In this document: positions 1 to 8,775 of the stretch, piece by piece
Numbering within the stretch: the stretch's first letter is position 1
How the letters are laid out: the number at the start of each line of letters is the position of its first letter
Source: Oscillospiraceae bacterium
GTDB taxonomy: Bacteria; Bacillota; Clostridia; Oscillospirales; Oscillospiraceae
DNA: 41,087 bases
Reading direction: 5' to 3'
Assembly: GCA_017380435.1 (NCBI GenBank)
Contig: JAFODZ010000034.1
Span: 1-41,087 of the forward strand
Notes under the pieces: generated by a model
What the model was told of the DNA's origin: nothing
What the model saw: the letters and a program-made list of their open reading frames with translations, nothing else
Databases searched by the model: none
Program-made: the position numbers and the translations under genes

Positions 1-1040
1 ATAAGATCTCCGGCCACTGGGATCATTATCTGGACGGTATGTTCATTCTGGGCGATCCCTACGACGAAGAAAAGGAATGCTTCGCCCTGCGTCCCATGAC
101 CTGCCCCTTCCAGTATCAGGTTTATCTGAACCGCGCCCGTTCTTACCGGGATCTGCCTATGCGTTTGGGCGAGACCTCTACCCTCTTCCGCAATGAGGAC
201 TCCGGCGAGATGCACGGTCTGATCCGTGTGCGTCAGTTCACCATTTCTGAGGGTCACCTGGTTCTGCGTCCCGATCAGCTGGAAGAAGAATTCAAGGGTT
301 GTCTGGAGCTGGCTAAGTACTGCCTGGAAACTGTGGGTATGCTGGAAAACTGCTCCTTCCGCTTCTCCCAGTGGGATCCTGCCAAGGCAGGCACGAAATA
401 CGAGGGCACTGCTGAGCAGTGGAATGAAGCCCAGGCCGTTATGAAGGATATTCTGGATCGGCTGGGTGTGGAATATGAAGTTGGTATTGGCGAGGCCGCT
501 TTCTATGGCCCGAAGCTGGATATTCAGTACAAGAATGTTTTCGGCAAGGAAGACACCATCGTGACCATTCAGATCGATATGCTGCTTGCGCAGAAATTCG
601 GTATGGAATATGTGGATGCCGACGGTCAGAAGAAGACCCCCTATATCATCCACCGCACCTCTCTGGGTTGCTACGAGCGGACTTTGGCTTACCTCATTGA
701 GCGTTTTGCCGGTGCGCTGCCTCTGTGGATGATGCCCGAGCAGGTTCGGGTTCTGCCCATCACTGACCGCACCCACGGCTATGCCAACGACCTGGTGGCA
801 CAGCTCCAGGCTGCCGGCATCAAGGCCGAAAGCGACTGCCGCAGCGAGAAGCTGGGTTACAAGATTCGGGAAGCTCAGTTGCAGAAAGTTCCCTATATGC
901 TGGTCGTAGGCGACCGGGATATGGAAAACGGTACGGTTTCCGTCCGTACCCGGAAGGGCGACGATCTGGGCGCCATGACACCGGCAGATTTCCTCAGCCT
1001 GTGTCTGACACAGATTGCAACCAAGAGCAAAGAAGTTTAA
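1..1040 (+). CDS. thrS: threonyl-tRNA synthetase, C-terminal part (5' end outside window)
   Basis: Charges tRNA-Thr with threonine in the cytoplasm. The reading frame is open from base 3, so the gene enters from the left and only the end of the catalytic core and the anticodon-binding domain are here. Visible class II features are the LRPMTCP segment, whose Cys matches the zinc ligand of ThrRS; motif 2 around RNEDSGEMHGLIRVRQF; a His in SEGHLVLRP; and a His in HRTSLGCYER, the remaining expected zinc ligands. The final ~100 residues, from VRVLPITDRTHGYAND to the end, form the HGTP anticodon-binding domain, followed by stop TAA. A GC-rich hairpin follows the stop. Any T-box leader would lie upstream, outside the window. 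Identification is secure; the true start is not visible. Confidence 0.95.
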   Translation, partial: KISGHWDHYLDGMFILGDPYDEEKECFALRPMTCPFQYQVYLNRARSYRDLPMRLGETSTLFRNEDSGEMHGLIRVRQFTISEGHLVLRPDQLEEEFKGCLELAKYCLETVGMLENCSFRFSQWDPAKAGTKYEGTAEQWNEAQAVMKDILDRLGVEYEVGIGEAAFYGPKLDIQYKNVFGKEDTIVTIQIDMLLAQKFGMEYVDADGQKKTPYIIHRTSLGCYERTLAYLIERFAGALPLWMMPEQVRVLPITDRTHGYANDLVAQLQAAGIKAESDCRSEKLGYKIREAQLQKVPYMLVVGDRDMENGTVSVRTRKGDDLGAMTPADFLSLCLTQIATKSKEV

Positions 1041-1050
1041 TCAAAATAAC

Positions 1051-1083
1051 AAGGGCGTGTTGCAAAAAATGCAGCACGCCCTT
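1051..1083 (+). terminator. hairpin after thrS
   Basis: Arms AAGGGCGTG (1051-1059) and CACGCCCTT (1075-1083) pair perfectly, 11 bases after the thrS stop. There is no strong T-run on the plus side, so termination may be partial. Confidence 0.55.
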
Positions 1084-1113
1084 AAATTATGCATTTATCT
1101 ATGTTCTGAGGAT

Positions 1114-1156
1114 GTAGGGGCGAACTGTGTTCGCCTGCGGGCGACGTCGCCCCTAC
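1114..1156. repeat. intergenic inverted repeat, GTAGGGGCG family
   Basis: Outer arms GTAGGGGCGA (1114-1123) and TCGCCCCTAC (1147-1156) are perfectly complementary, with further nested pairing (TCGCC/GGCGA) inside. The right edge continues as CCCCTACGGATTCTAT. Almost the same edge (CCCCTACGAATTCTAT) occurs at 9673-9688 beside another hairpin, so this is a dispersed repeat family. It lies between the convergent ends of thrS and proC. Confidence 0.6.
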
Positions 1157-1187
1157 GGATTCTATCGATAGAATATATTAACGGATT

Positions 1188-1988
1188 TTATTTGCCTAAC
1201 TCTTGATTTCGCTGATAGGACGCTTTGACAGCCTCTATTACAGTTTCGGGGAATTTTCCGTTTTGCAAAGCGTAAATTCCCTCGATGGTCGAACCGCCGG
1301 GAGAGCAGACCGCCTGCCGCAGCTGTGCCGGGTGGTTCTCCGATTCCATTGCCAGCTTGGCAGAACCTACCAGCATCTGCTTGGCATAGAGCATTGCCTG
1401 TTCTTCCGAAAGTCCGCATTCCATACCGCCCTGGGTCAGTGCCTCAATAAACAAAAAAGCAAACGCCGGCCCGCATCCGGAGACCGAGGTTCCTGCATCA
1501 ATCAGCTTTTCCGGAAGTCTATCCAGCTTTCCGGCGTGGGCCATACATTTCAAAAAGCCAGCCAACTGCTTATCGGTCACATTGGACGATACATCGTATA
1601 AGATCATACCCTCGCCTACAGATACGGGCATATTGGGCATAATTCTAATAACCGGGTAATTCTGTCCTGCCAACTGCTGAATCCGGGCAATGGATACGCC
1701 TGCTGCCATCGATACCAGCACCGTGTTTTCCTGCTGCGCCAGCACCGGAGCAAGCTGGGAAAACATACTTTCCATCATCTGCGGTTTTACGCCCAAAAAG
1801 ACATAGCTGCATCGTGCCGCTTCCGTCATGGTGCCTGCGTTACAGCGCAAAGTCTGTGCCAACGCCTCAGACTTTTCCGCAAACGCATCGTACAGATAAA
1901 TATTTTCCGCCGGTACGGCTTTTGCAGCTGCCTTTGCCAGCGCGCCGCCCATATTGCCGGTACCGATAAATCCAACTGTCATTTCCAT
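1188..1988 (-). CDS. proC: pyrroline-5-carboxylate reductase
   Basis: Last step of proline synthesis: reduces 1-pyrroline-5-carboxylate to proline with NAD(P)H. The 266-residue length is normal. The N-terminus has the Rossmann dinucleotide site GFIGTGNMGGA (residues 6-16). The C-terminal dimer domain carries the family signature VSGCGPAFAF (about 168-177; usual form VSGSGPA) and the conserved SPGGST segment. The start is ATG at 1988, three bases after the proA stop, with GAGGT five bases upstream; a second ATG six bases on is possible. It is the third gene of a proB-proA-proC operon, so the whole glutamate-to-proline pathway is co-transcribed. No terminator is obvious beyond the convergent thrS hairpin and repeat. 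Confidence 0.95.
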   Translation of the reverse strand: MEMTVGFIGTGNMGGALAKAAAKAVPAENIYLYDAFAEKSEALAQTLRCNAGTMTEAARCSYVFLGVKPQMMESMFSQLAPVLAQQENTVLVSMAAGVSIARIQQLAGQNYPVIRIMPNMPVSVGEGMILYDVSSNVTDKQLAGFLKCMAHAGKLDRLPEKLIDAGTSVSGCGPAFAFLFIEALTQGGMECGLSEEQAMLYAKQMLVGSAKLAMESENHPAQLRQAVCSPGGSTIEGIYALQNGKFPETVIEAVKASYQRNQELGK

Positions 1989-1991
1989 TTT

Positions 1992-3239
1992 TTACCTCAC
2001 CTGTCCGTTTCCCCGGATCACATATTTATAACAGCACAACTCTTCCAGTCCCATCGGGCCTCTGGCGTGCAGCTTTTGGGTGGAAATTCCCATCTCGCAG
2101 CCCAAACCAAATTCGCCGCCGTCCGTAAACCGAGTAGAACAGTTGACATAGACCGCTGCGCTATCCACCGTTTTGGTAAAATAGTCTGCCGCTGCCATAT
2201 CCGCCGTCAAAATTGCTTCGCTGTGGCCGGTGGAATGCTTGGCGATATGGGCGGTTGCCTGCTGCACATCCTCCACCACAGCAACTGCCAAAATGTAATC
2301 CAAAAATTCCGTATCAAAATCATTTTCTCCCGCCGGTGTGCCGGGGATGATCTGGGCCGCTATCGAATCCAGACGAAGCTCCACAGGATGGATCTGTCGC
2401 TGGGTCACCAGTCGGTTTTTCAGCTTTGGAAGAAACTCTGCGGCAATCTCCCGGTGGACAAGGCACACTTCTGCCGCGTTACACACGGAGGGGCGGCTTG
2501 TTTTGGCATTTTCCAAAATATTCAGCGCCATTTCCTGGTCGGCAGTCTTATCTACATAAATGTGACAAATGCCTGTTCCTGTCTGAATACAAGGCACTTT
2601 GGCATTTTCCGTACAAGCGCGGATCAGTCCCGCACCGCCCCGGGGAATCAGAAGATCCACATATCCTACCGCCGTCATCAGCTCCTGAGCGCTTTGCCGG
2701 GTGGTATCCTGCACAAGCTGGACAAGTTCCTTAGGAAGGCCAGCCTTGACAAGTCCTTTTTGCATCGCATTTACGATAGCATTGGCACTGCAGAACGCTT
2801 CTTTTCCGCCCCGCAAAACGCAGGCATTACCGGATTTCAGCGCCAAGGCTGCCGCATCGGAAGTCACATTGGGGCGGCTCTCATAAATGATTGCCACCAC
2901 GCCCATAGGCACCAGCACTTTTTCGATGACCATACCGTTGGGCCGTTCCACACGGTTTTGAACCGCACCCACAGGATCAGCCAGCGCAGCTACCTGCCGA
3001 ATGCCGTCAGCCATTCCGGCAATCCGGCTTTGGGTCAAGCACAGGCGATCCAGCATAACCTCGGAGATACGACCTTTGGCTGCTTCCATATCCTGCTCAT
3101 TGGCTTTCAATATTTCCGCGGTGGCATCCACAAGGGCATCTGCCATTGCCAGCAATGCATTATTCTTGGTCTGCGTATCCGCAGCAGCAAGAGAAGGCGC
3201 AGCTGTTTTTGCACTGCGAAGAATATCCATCGTTGTCAT
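1992..3239 (-). CDS. proA: gamma-glutamyl phosphate reductase
   Basis: Second step of proline synthesis: NADPH-dependent reduction of gamma-glutamyl phosphate to glutamate semialdehyde. An aldehyde-dehydrogenase-like fold of 415 residues (family usually 410-420). The catalytic cysteine is C253 in [23 protein letters not shown] (120-130) and the [10 protein letters not shown] segment (221-230) are also typical. I chose ATG at 3239 (MTTMDILRS), because it overlaps the proB stop as ATGA and has GGAAGGGG about nine bases upstream. An in-frame ATG at 3248 is possible but sits against the ribosome site. The ATGA overlap implies translational coupling to proB, the kinase that makes its unstable substrate. 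Confidence 0.95.
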   Translation of the reverse strand: MTTMDILRSAKTAAPSLAAADTQTKNNALLAMADALVDATAEILKANEQDMEAAKGRISEVMLDRLCLTQSRIAGMADGIRQVAALADPVGAVQNRVERPNGMVIEKVLVPMGVVAIIYESRPNVTSDAAALALKSGNACVLRGGKEAFCSANAIVNAMQKGLVKAGLPKELVQLVQDTTRQSAQELMTAVGYVDLLIPRGGAGLIRACTENAKVPCIQTGTGICHIYVDKTADQEMALNILENAKTSRPSVCNAAEVCLVHREIAAEFLPKLKNRLVTQRQIHPVELRLDSIAAQIIPGTPAGENDFDTEFLDYILAVAVVEDVQQATAHIAKHSTGHSEAILTADMAAADYFTKTVDSAAVYVNCSTRFTDGGEFGLGCEMGISTQKLHARGPMGLEELCCYKYVIRGNGQVR

Positions 3240-4024
3240 ACGCAGCATCCCCTTCCTGTAAACCTTGTGCCTACACTTTTTCCGTCAAACAGATCATAAA
3301 GAATCTCCGGGGCCTCGCCGTTGGCGATCACCATATCAATGCCTGCCTCAGTTGCGATCGTGGCTGCCTTGAGCTTGGTCGCCATACCTCCGGAACCCAT
3401 AGACGAGCCGGCGCCGCCGGCAAGGCAGAGAATCTCCGGGGTGATCCGTTCCACCACGGGAATCAGCACCGCGTTGGGATCTTTGTGGGGGTCGGCAGTA
3501 TAAAGGCCGTCAATGTCAGAAAGCAGGATCAGCAGATCTGCCTTGACCAATCGAGCAACCACCGCTGAGAGGGTGTCGTTTTCGCCAATAGTAGTCTGAA
3601 TACCGATCTCATCGGTAGCAACTGCATCGTTCTCGTTAATGATCGGCAACGCATTCCACGCAAGCAGTCTTTCCAGCGTATCGTGGACATGGCTGCTGCG
3701 GCGGCTGTCCTGAATATCATCCGCAGTTAATAGAATCTGCGCCACATTGTGGCTATACTGGGCAAACAGCTTATCGTAGGTGTACATCAGCTCGCACTGG
3801 CCCACTGCTGCCGCAGCCTGCTTGCCGGGCATATCCTCCGGACGGCCGGGCAGGCCAAGCTTGCCAACGCCCATACCGATTGCGCCTGAGGAAACCAGCA
3901 AGATCTCATGTCCTGCGTTTTTCAAATCGCTGAGCACCTTGCACAGATTCTCCACCCGGCGAATATTCAGCCGACCGCCGGAATGGGCCAATGTGGATGT
4001 GCCAACCTTTACAACAATTCTCAT
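3236..4024 (-). CDS. proB: glutamate 5-kinase, short form lacking the PUA domain
   Basis: Commits glutamate to proline by ATP-dependent phosphorylation of its gamma-carboxylate. The product is 262 residues of amino-acid kinase fold only: KVGTS near residue 6, SSGAIGMG (45-52), the INENDAV loop, GENDTLSA, and a C-terminal [12 protein letters not shown] nucleotide segment. The C-terminal PUA domain of the ~370-residue enterobacterial enzyme is absent, as in a subset of bacteria. The start is ATG at 4024 (MRIVVKVG) with GAGGT upstream; an open frame extends further upstream, but that would run through the promoter. Feedback inhibition by proline is expected from the family, not shown here. Confidence 0.94.
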   Translation of the reverse strand: MRIVVKVGTSTLAHSGGRLNIRRVENLCKVLSDLKNAGHEILLVSSGAIGMGVGKLGLPGRPEDMPGKQAAAAVGQCELMYTYDKLFAQYSHNVAQILLTADDIQDSRRSSHVHDTLERLLAWNALPIINENDAVATDEIGIQTTIGENDTLSAVVARLVKADLLILLSDIDGLYTADPHKDPNAVLIPVVERITPEILCLAGGAGSSMGSGGMATKLKAATIATEAGIDMVIANGEAPEILYDLFDGKSVGTRFTGRGCCV

Positions 4025-4054
4025 GTTTCTTACCTCTTTTTGCAGATTATAGAA

Positions 4055-4083
4055 ATTGTACACCATTGGGCCACCGAAATCAA
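4055..4083 (-). promoter_or_regulatory. sigma-70-type promoter of proBAC
   Basis: On the minus strand, TTGATT (4083-4078), a 17-base spacer, then TACAAT (4060-4055). It lies directly after the carB terminator and about 30 bases before the proB ATG. The leader is too short for a riboswitch or T-box. Confidence 0.75.
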
Positions 4084-4088
4084 TACAA

Positions 4089-4114
4089 AAAAAGGCCGCG
4101 TCTGCGGCCTTTTT
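4089..4114 (-). terminator. intrinsic terminator of the dus-carB unit
   Basis: Perfect 11-base arms AAAAAGGCCGC and GCGGCCTTTTT with a 4-base loop; a run of T follows on the minus strand. It starts 10 bases after the carB stop and separates carB from the proBAC promoter. Confidence 0.85.
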
Positions 4115-4123
4115 GTGGAGCAA

Positions 4124-7100
4124 TTAAGCATCGATTGTGGAGATAGTCAGCGTGGTTTCCTCCAAAACATCCAGCAGCACCCGAACGGTATCCAGAGCTG
4201 TGAAGATGGTAATATTGTTTTCTGTTGCAATATTCCGCAGCTGCTGGCCGGCATCGTGGGTTCCGGCTGTACCCGGGTCCCGGGTATTGATGATGTAGGC
4301 GATATGTCCCTGGCGGATGGCTTCGGGAATCTCCTCGCTGCCGCTGCCGATTTTCTGCAGCATATGTGTCCGCACGCCATGGTTTTTCAGGAACGCGGCT
4401 GTGCCGGGGGTTGCCTGGATATTAAAACCAAGGTTGTAGAAACGCTGGATCAAGGGCAGTGCCTCTTCTTTATCACGGTCTGCAACGGTGACGAAAACTG
4501 TGCCGTAATTCGGCAGATGCATACCCGATGCCAAAAGTGCTTTATACAGCGCTCTGGTGAGGGTGGCATCGTAGCCAATGGCTTCGCCGGTGGATTTCAT
4601 TTCCGGCGACAGGTAGGCATCCAGTCCCCGCAGCTTATTGAAGGAGAACACGGGAACTTTTACATACCAGCGTTTTTTCTCCTCAGGGTAAATATCAAAG
4701 ATACCCTGCTCCTTCAAACTCTTGCCCAGGATCACCTCGGTAGCAATATCCGCAAGGCTATAGCCTGTAGCTTTGCTTAGGAACGGAACGGTACGGGAAG
4801 AACGGGGATTGACCTCGATGATATATACATTCTCGTCCTTATCCACAATGAACTGGATGTTATACAGGCCGATAATACCGATTCCCAAGCCCAGTTTCTT
4901 GGCATACTGCAGGATAATGCCTTTGACCTTGTTGGAGATACTGAAAGTGGGGTAAACGCTGATAGAGTCGCCGCTATGGACACCGGTGCGTTCCACCAGT
5001 TCCATAATTCCCGGCACGAATACATTGATGCCGTCGCAAATGGCATCAACTTCCACTTCCTTGCCCTCAATGTACTTATCCACCAAAACAGGCTTATCCT
5101 CGTCAATTTCCACGGCGGATTTCAAATACCGGCGCAGCTCATTTTCATCGGATACGATCTGCATAGCTCTGCCGCCCAAAACAAAGCTGGGGCGCACCAG
5201 CACGGGATATCCAATGCTGTTGGCCGCTTCGATACCGTCGTCTATCTTGGAGACGGCTTTGCCGACCGGCTGGGGAATATCCAACTCCCGGAGGATTTTT
5301 TCGAAACTATCCCGGTTTTCTGCTTTTTCGATTGCCTGGCAATCTGTACCGATGATTCGTACGCCACGGTTTGCCAAAGGCTGAGCCAAATTGATGGCAG
5401 TCTGGCCACCCAGGGATGCGATCACGCCCTCCGGTTTTTCAAACTCCACGATGTTCATAACATCTTCCGGTGTCAATGGCTCGAAATACAGCTTATCGGC
5501 GGTGGTATAATCGGTGGAGACGGTTTCCGGGTTATTGTTGATAATAATGGCTTCATAACCGGCCTTTTGGATGGTCATAACCGCATGGACGGTGGAGTAG
5601 TCGAATTCAACACCCTGTCCGATACGGATGGGACCGGCGCCAAGGACAATGATCTTCTTTTTATCCGTAACGACGGACTGGTTTTGGCCGGTATAGGACG
5701 AATAGAAATAAGGAATGTATGCGCCGGTATGGCAGGTATCGACCATACGGAACGCGGGGAACACGCCGTTTTCCTTACGGAAATCGTAAACTTCCAATTC
5801 CTCGCAGCCCCACATACGGGCGATATATTTATCGCTGAAGCCCATCTTCTTCGCTACCCACAGCGTATCCAGATCCCGGACATTGTTTTTCAGCGTGGTT
5901 TCCATATCCACAATGCGTTTGATCGCCTCCAGGAAGAAGGGGGTGATCTGGGTAACGGCGTGAATTTCCTCTACCGTTGCATTATGGGAGAACAGCTCTG
6001 CGATGGCATAGATGTTGTCATCCCGGAAGTGGCTGATGTACTCCATCAGCTCTTCTTTGCCCATATGGTCAAACTTGGAGGCATAAATATGGTTAACGCC
6101 CACTTCCAACGACCGGATGCCCTTAAGCAAACACTCTTCGATGGTGGAGCCAATGCCCATAACCTCGCCAGTTGCCTTCATCTGGGTTCCCAGGTCGTTC
6201 ACCGCAGAGGTGAATTTATCAAAGGGGAACCGGGGCAATTTGGCGATCATATACTCCAGTCGCGGTTCTGTGGCGGCGGTGGTATTGGCTACGGCGATTT
6301 CTTCCAGCGTCATACCCACAGCAATTTTGGCAGACACCCGGGCAATGGGATAGCCGCTGGCCTTAGATGCCAGCGCGGAAGAACGGGACACCCGGGGATT
6401 AACCTCGATCAGATAATAATTGCCGGTCTTGGGATCCAGAGCAAACTGGACATTGCAGCCGCCCTCGATCTTCAGCTCCCGAATGATCTTGATGGCGCTT
6501 TCATTTAGCTTTTTCTCTTCCTCGGCGGTTAGGGTCATAATAGGGGCAACCACCACAGAATCACCGGTATGCACACCCACGGGGTCAATATTTTCCATAC
6601 CGCAAATGGTGATGGCGTGGTCACTGGAATCCCGCATAACCTCAAATTCAATTTCCTTGTAGCCCTTGACGCTCTTTTCCACCAGCACCTGACTGACCGG
6701 AGAGAGTTTAAAGGCATTGGTGCCGATCTCCATCAGCTCCTGCTCGTTGTTGACAAAGCCGCCGCCAGTACCGCCTAAAGTAAAGGCAGGACGCAGCACC
6801 ACCGGGTAGCCGATCCGCTGAGCCGCAGCCTTGGCATCGGCAATAGAATATGTAATCTCCGAAGGAATGGTTGGCTCACCAATGGACTGACAGAGCTTTT
6901 TGAACAGTTCCCGGTCCTCTGCCCGCTCGATTGAATCGCTGCTGGTGCCCAAAAGTTCCACATGGCATTCCCGCAATACGCCTTTTTTCTCCAGTTCAAT
7001 GGCCAGATTCAGACCGGTTTGACCGCCGATACCGGGTAAAATAGCATCGGGACGCTCGTAGCGCAGAATCTTCGCCACAAATTCCGCCGTCAGCGGCTCC

Positions 7101-7297
7101 ATATAAACCTTGTCAGCTATGGTAGTATCGGTCATAATGGTAGCAGGGTTGGAATTGCAAAGCACCACCTTATAGCCTTCCTCTTTCAGAGCAAGGCATG
7201 CCTGGGTGCCGGCATAGTCAAATTCCGCTGCCTGTCCGATCACGATGGGGCCGGAGCCAATAATGAGAATTTTTTTAATATCTGTTCTTTTTGCCAT
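4124..7297 (-). CDS. carB: carbamoyl-phosphate synthase large subunit
   Basis: Makes carbamoyl phosphate from bicarbonate, ammonia (from the small subunit) and two ATP, for arginine and pyrimidine synthesis. The 1057 residues match the family (~1070). The two homologous ATP-grasp halves each begin with a nucleotide-fold signature: IIGSGPIVIGQAAEFDYAG near residue 12 and VLGAGPIRIGQGVEFDYS near 555. The last ~130 residues form the MGS-like allosteric domain. Start ATG at 7297 has AGGAGG nine bases upstream. The glutaminase subunit carA is not next to it; the upstream neighbour is a tRNA-dihydrouridine synthase 39 bases away, probably co-transcribed. carA must be elsewhere in the genome if this is a standard enzyme. 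Confidence 0.97.
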   Translation of the reverse strand: MAKRTDIKKILIIGSGPIVIGQAAEFDYAGTQACLALKEEGYKVVLCNSNPATIMTDTTIADKVYMEPLTAEFVAKILRYERPDAILPGIGGQTGLNLAIELEKKGVLRECHVELLGTSSDSIERAEDRELFKKLCQSIGEPTIPSEITYSIADAKAAAQRIGYPVVLRPAFTLGGTGGGFVNNEQELMEIGTNAFKLSPVSQVLVEKSVKGYKEIEFEVMRDSSDHAITICGMENIDPVGVHTGDSVVVAPIMTLTAEEEKKLNESAIKIIRELKIEGGCNVQFALDPKTGNYYLIEVNPRVSRSSALASKASGYPIARVSAKIAVGMTLEEIAVANTTAATEPRLEYMIAKLPRFPFDKFTSAVNDLGTQMKATGEVMGIGSTIEECLLKGIRSLEVGVNHIYASKFDHMGKEELMEYISHFRDDNIYAIAELFSHNATVEEIHAVTQITPFFLEAIKRIVDMETTLKNNVRDLDTLWVAKKMGFSDKYIARMWGCEELEVYDFRKENGVFPAFRMVDTCHTGAYIPYFYSSYTGQNQSVVTDKKKIIVLGAGPIRIGQGVEFDYSTVHAVMTIQKAGYEAIIINNNPETVSTDYTTADKLYFEPLTPEDVMNIVEFEKPEGVIASLGGQTAINLAQPLANRGVRIIGTDCQAIEKAENRDSFEKILRELDIPQPVGKAVSKIDDGIEAANSIGYPVLVRPSFVLGGRAMQIVSDENELRRYLKSAVEIDEDKPVLVDKYIEGKEVEVDAICDGINVFVPGIMELVERTGVHSGDSISVYPTFSISNKVKGIILQYAKKLGLGIGIIGLYNIQFIVDKDENVYIIEVNPRSSRTVPFLSKATGYSLADIATEVILGKSLKEQGIFDIYPEEKKRWYVKVPVFSFNKLRGLDAYLSPEMKSTGEAIGYDATLTRALYKALLASGMHLPNYGTVFVTVADRDKEEALPLIQRFYNLGFNIQATPGTAAFLKNHGVRTHMLQKIGSGSEEIPEAIRQGHIAYIINTRDPGTAGTHDAGQQLRNIATENNITIFTALDTVRVLLDVLEETTLTISTIDA

Positions 7298-7336
7298 ATT
7301 AGGACGCCTCCTGTTGGCTAAATATCTGTAAATTCT

Positions 7337-8302
7337 TTATTTTAAATCCCGGCGGATTCCATGGGCGATTCGTTCCACATCCTCCATAGTTTTGATTCCG
7401 GAAATCTGTTCTTTATAGTAGTTGCTATAGGCAACGCCACGCAAATACCAGGCAAAATGCTTGCGGGCCTCCAGGCAGGCAATATGCTCACCCTTATCTT
7501 CATAGGCAAGCCGGAACTGGCGCACTGCCACATCTACTCTTTCAGAAAGAGCAGGTCTTCCGCAGTAGGTTTCCCCGGCCATTGCCGCAGAAACTTCCGC
7601 AAAAACCCATGGGTCGCCAAAGCTGGCTCTTCCGATCATCAGGCCGTCTGCTCCAGTCCATTTCAAGCAGCGCAACGCAGATTCCCCGCCTGTAACATCA
7701 CCGTTGGCGATCACGGGGATGGTGCTTTGTGCCTTTACTTTAGCGATCATATCCCAATCGGCTGTGCCGGAATAGAGCATACTTCTGGTTCTGCCGTGGA
7801 CTGTGAGCATTTTGGCTCCGTTATCTTCCATACGGCGGGCAAAGTCCAGCACATTGATGCTGCCCTTATCCCAACCCAAACGGCATTTTACCGTAACCGG
7901 AACATCCACCGCAGACGCGACGGCTTTTACGATGTCCCCCGCCAGCTCTGGGGTGCGCATAAGACCGCAGCCGTCACCGGAATTGGCAATTTTCGGCATT
8001 GGGCAGCCCATATTGATGTCAATAAAGTCGCAGCCGGATATTTCCAGCGCCAACTGCGCCGCCTGCGCCATGATTTCCGGATCGTTGCCAAAGATCTGAG
8101 CGCCGCAGACACTACCGGGATTTTTCTTCAGCAGCGCAGCGCTTTTTTTATCTTTATAAACCAGCGCCCGGGAGGATACCATTTCCGTCACGGTCATATT
8201 GGCACCAAGCTCTGCACAAACAGTCCGAAAAGCCCAGTCCGTAACCCCGGCCATAGGCCCAAGGAACAACGGCTTTTCTATTTCCATAGAACCCAGCTTC
8301 AT
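7337..8302 (-). CDS. dusB: tRNA-dihydrouridine synthase
   Basis: Flavoenzyme that reduces specific uridines in tRNA to dihydrouridine using NADPH. The TIM-barrel N-terminus shows FLGPMAGVTDWAFR, and the catalytic cysteine lies in DINMGCPMPKIANSGDG. VTVKCRLGW and VHGRTRSMLYSGTADW are also Dus signatures; a C-terminal helical domain follows. The start is ATG at 8302 (MKLGSM), since GGAGGT sits 6-7 bases upstream; a TTG 15 bases earlier would overlap that ribosome site. Length 321 residues, normal for DusB-type enzymes; the exact paralogue is a guess. A consensus promoter lies just upstream and carB follows after 39 bases. Confidence 0.93.
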   Translation of the reverse strand: MKLGSMEIEKPLFLGPMAGVTDWAFRTVCAELGANMTVTEMVSSRALVYKDKKSAALLKKNPGSVCGAQIFGNDPEIMAQAAQLALEISGCDFIDINMGCPMPKIANSGDGCGLMRTPELAGDIVKAVASAVDVPVTVKCRLGWDKGSINVLDFARRMEDNGAKMLTVHGRTRSMLYSGTADWDMIAKVKAQSTIPVIANGDVTGGESALRCLKWTGADGLMIGRASFGDPWVFAEVSAAMAGETYCGRPALSERVDVAVRQFRLAYEDKGEHIACLEARKHFAWYLRGVAYSNYYKEQISGIKTMEDVERIAHGIRRDLK

Positions 8303-8325
8303 CCCGGTCACCTCCAATCGGAGGA

Positions 8326-8354
8326 ATTATATCACGGATATTTTCAAACTGCAA
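8326..8354 (-). promoter_or_regulatory. promoter of dus-carB
   Basis: Minus strand TTGCAG (8354-8349), 17-base spacer, TATAAT (8331-8326), about 20 bases upstream of the dus start. It falls between the small upstream gene and dus, so dus-carB can be expressed independently. Confidence 0.75.
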
Positions 8355-8355
8355 G

Positions 8356-8616
8356 TCAAAGAATTGACAAAATCAACCACAGAAAACCCGTAGTGAGCGC
8401 ACCCGCCGACCAAATTGCTATGGGGTAAAACAGGCTTTTTCTCTTATTCGGATTTCCTCGCTGGACAATCAGCCTCTTGGCTTCCTTCAGCAGCATATCA
8501 TCGGTGACACCCTTCCCCCGCACCGCTTCATCCGAGAGAATAAAAATCGCCTGTTCAAACATTTTCTTGTCCTGGGACTGAACAACGATCACCTGTTTAC
8601 TGATTCCTTTTACCAT
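8356..8616 (-). CDS. small conserved protein with C-terminal membrane anchor, function unknown
   Basis: An 86-residue protein. The first ~60 residues are soluble (MVKGISKQVIVVQSQD, then a helix-rich FEQAIFILSDEAVRGKGVT segment); the last ~20 (LFYPIAIWSAGALTTGFLWL) are a hydrophobic span. I recall similar short proteins, often mis-labelled as translation-initiation-factor-like, in Clostridia, but no function is established to my knowledge. The start is ATG at 8616 because GGGGGT lies a few bases upstream; an in-frame ATG at 8649 lacks such a site. It lies upstream of dus, which has its own promoter. The KRK before the hydrophobic span suggests a cytoplasmic N-terminus. Confidence 0.7.
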   Translation of the reverse strand: MVKGISKQVIVVQSQDKKMFEQAIFILSDEAVRGKGVTDDMLLKEAKRLIVQRGNPNKRKSLFYPIAIWSAGALTTGFLWLILSIL

Positions 8617-8704
8617 AGAAATACCCCCCTTTACAGAAAATATTTCCATTTTTAAAGCGGTTTATGCAAATAGCAGCCCACAAAAACGGAATAACCTTAA
8701 CGAA

Positions 8705-8734
8705 AAATGCCCGCACAAAGCTGTGCAGGCATTT
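8705..8734 (-). terminator. intrinsic terminator of the HTH regulator gene
   Basis: 13-base arms AAATGCCCGCACA / TGTGCAGGCATTT with one mismatch and a 4-base loop. On the minus strand a T-run follows. It lies about 40 bases beyond the stop at 8776. Confidence 0.75.
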
Positions 8735-8775
8735 CTTAGATAGGGCAAAAGCTACCTTGTGTAAATTGATTGGCG

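Noticed and set aside
2067..3299. 410-codon open frame on the plus strand
   Set aside because: Antisense shadow of proA with no recognisable domain.
4976..6508. 510-codon open frame on the plus strand
   Set aside because: It lies fully antisense to carB, has no ribosome site or family motif, and its composition (His/Gly/Asp rich) is a mirror of the coding strand.
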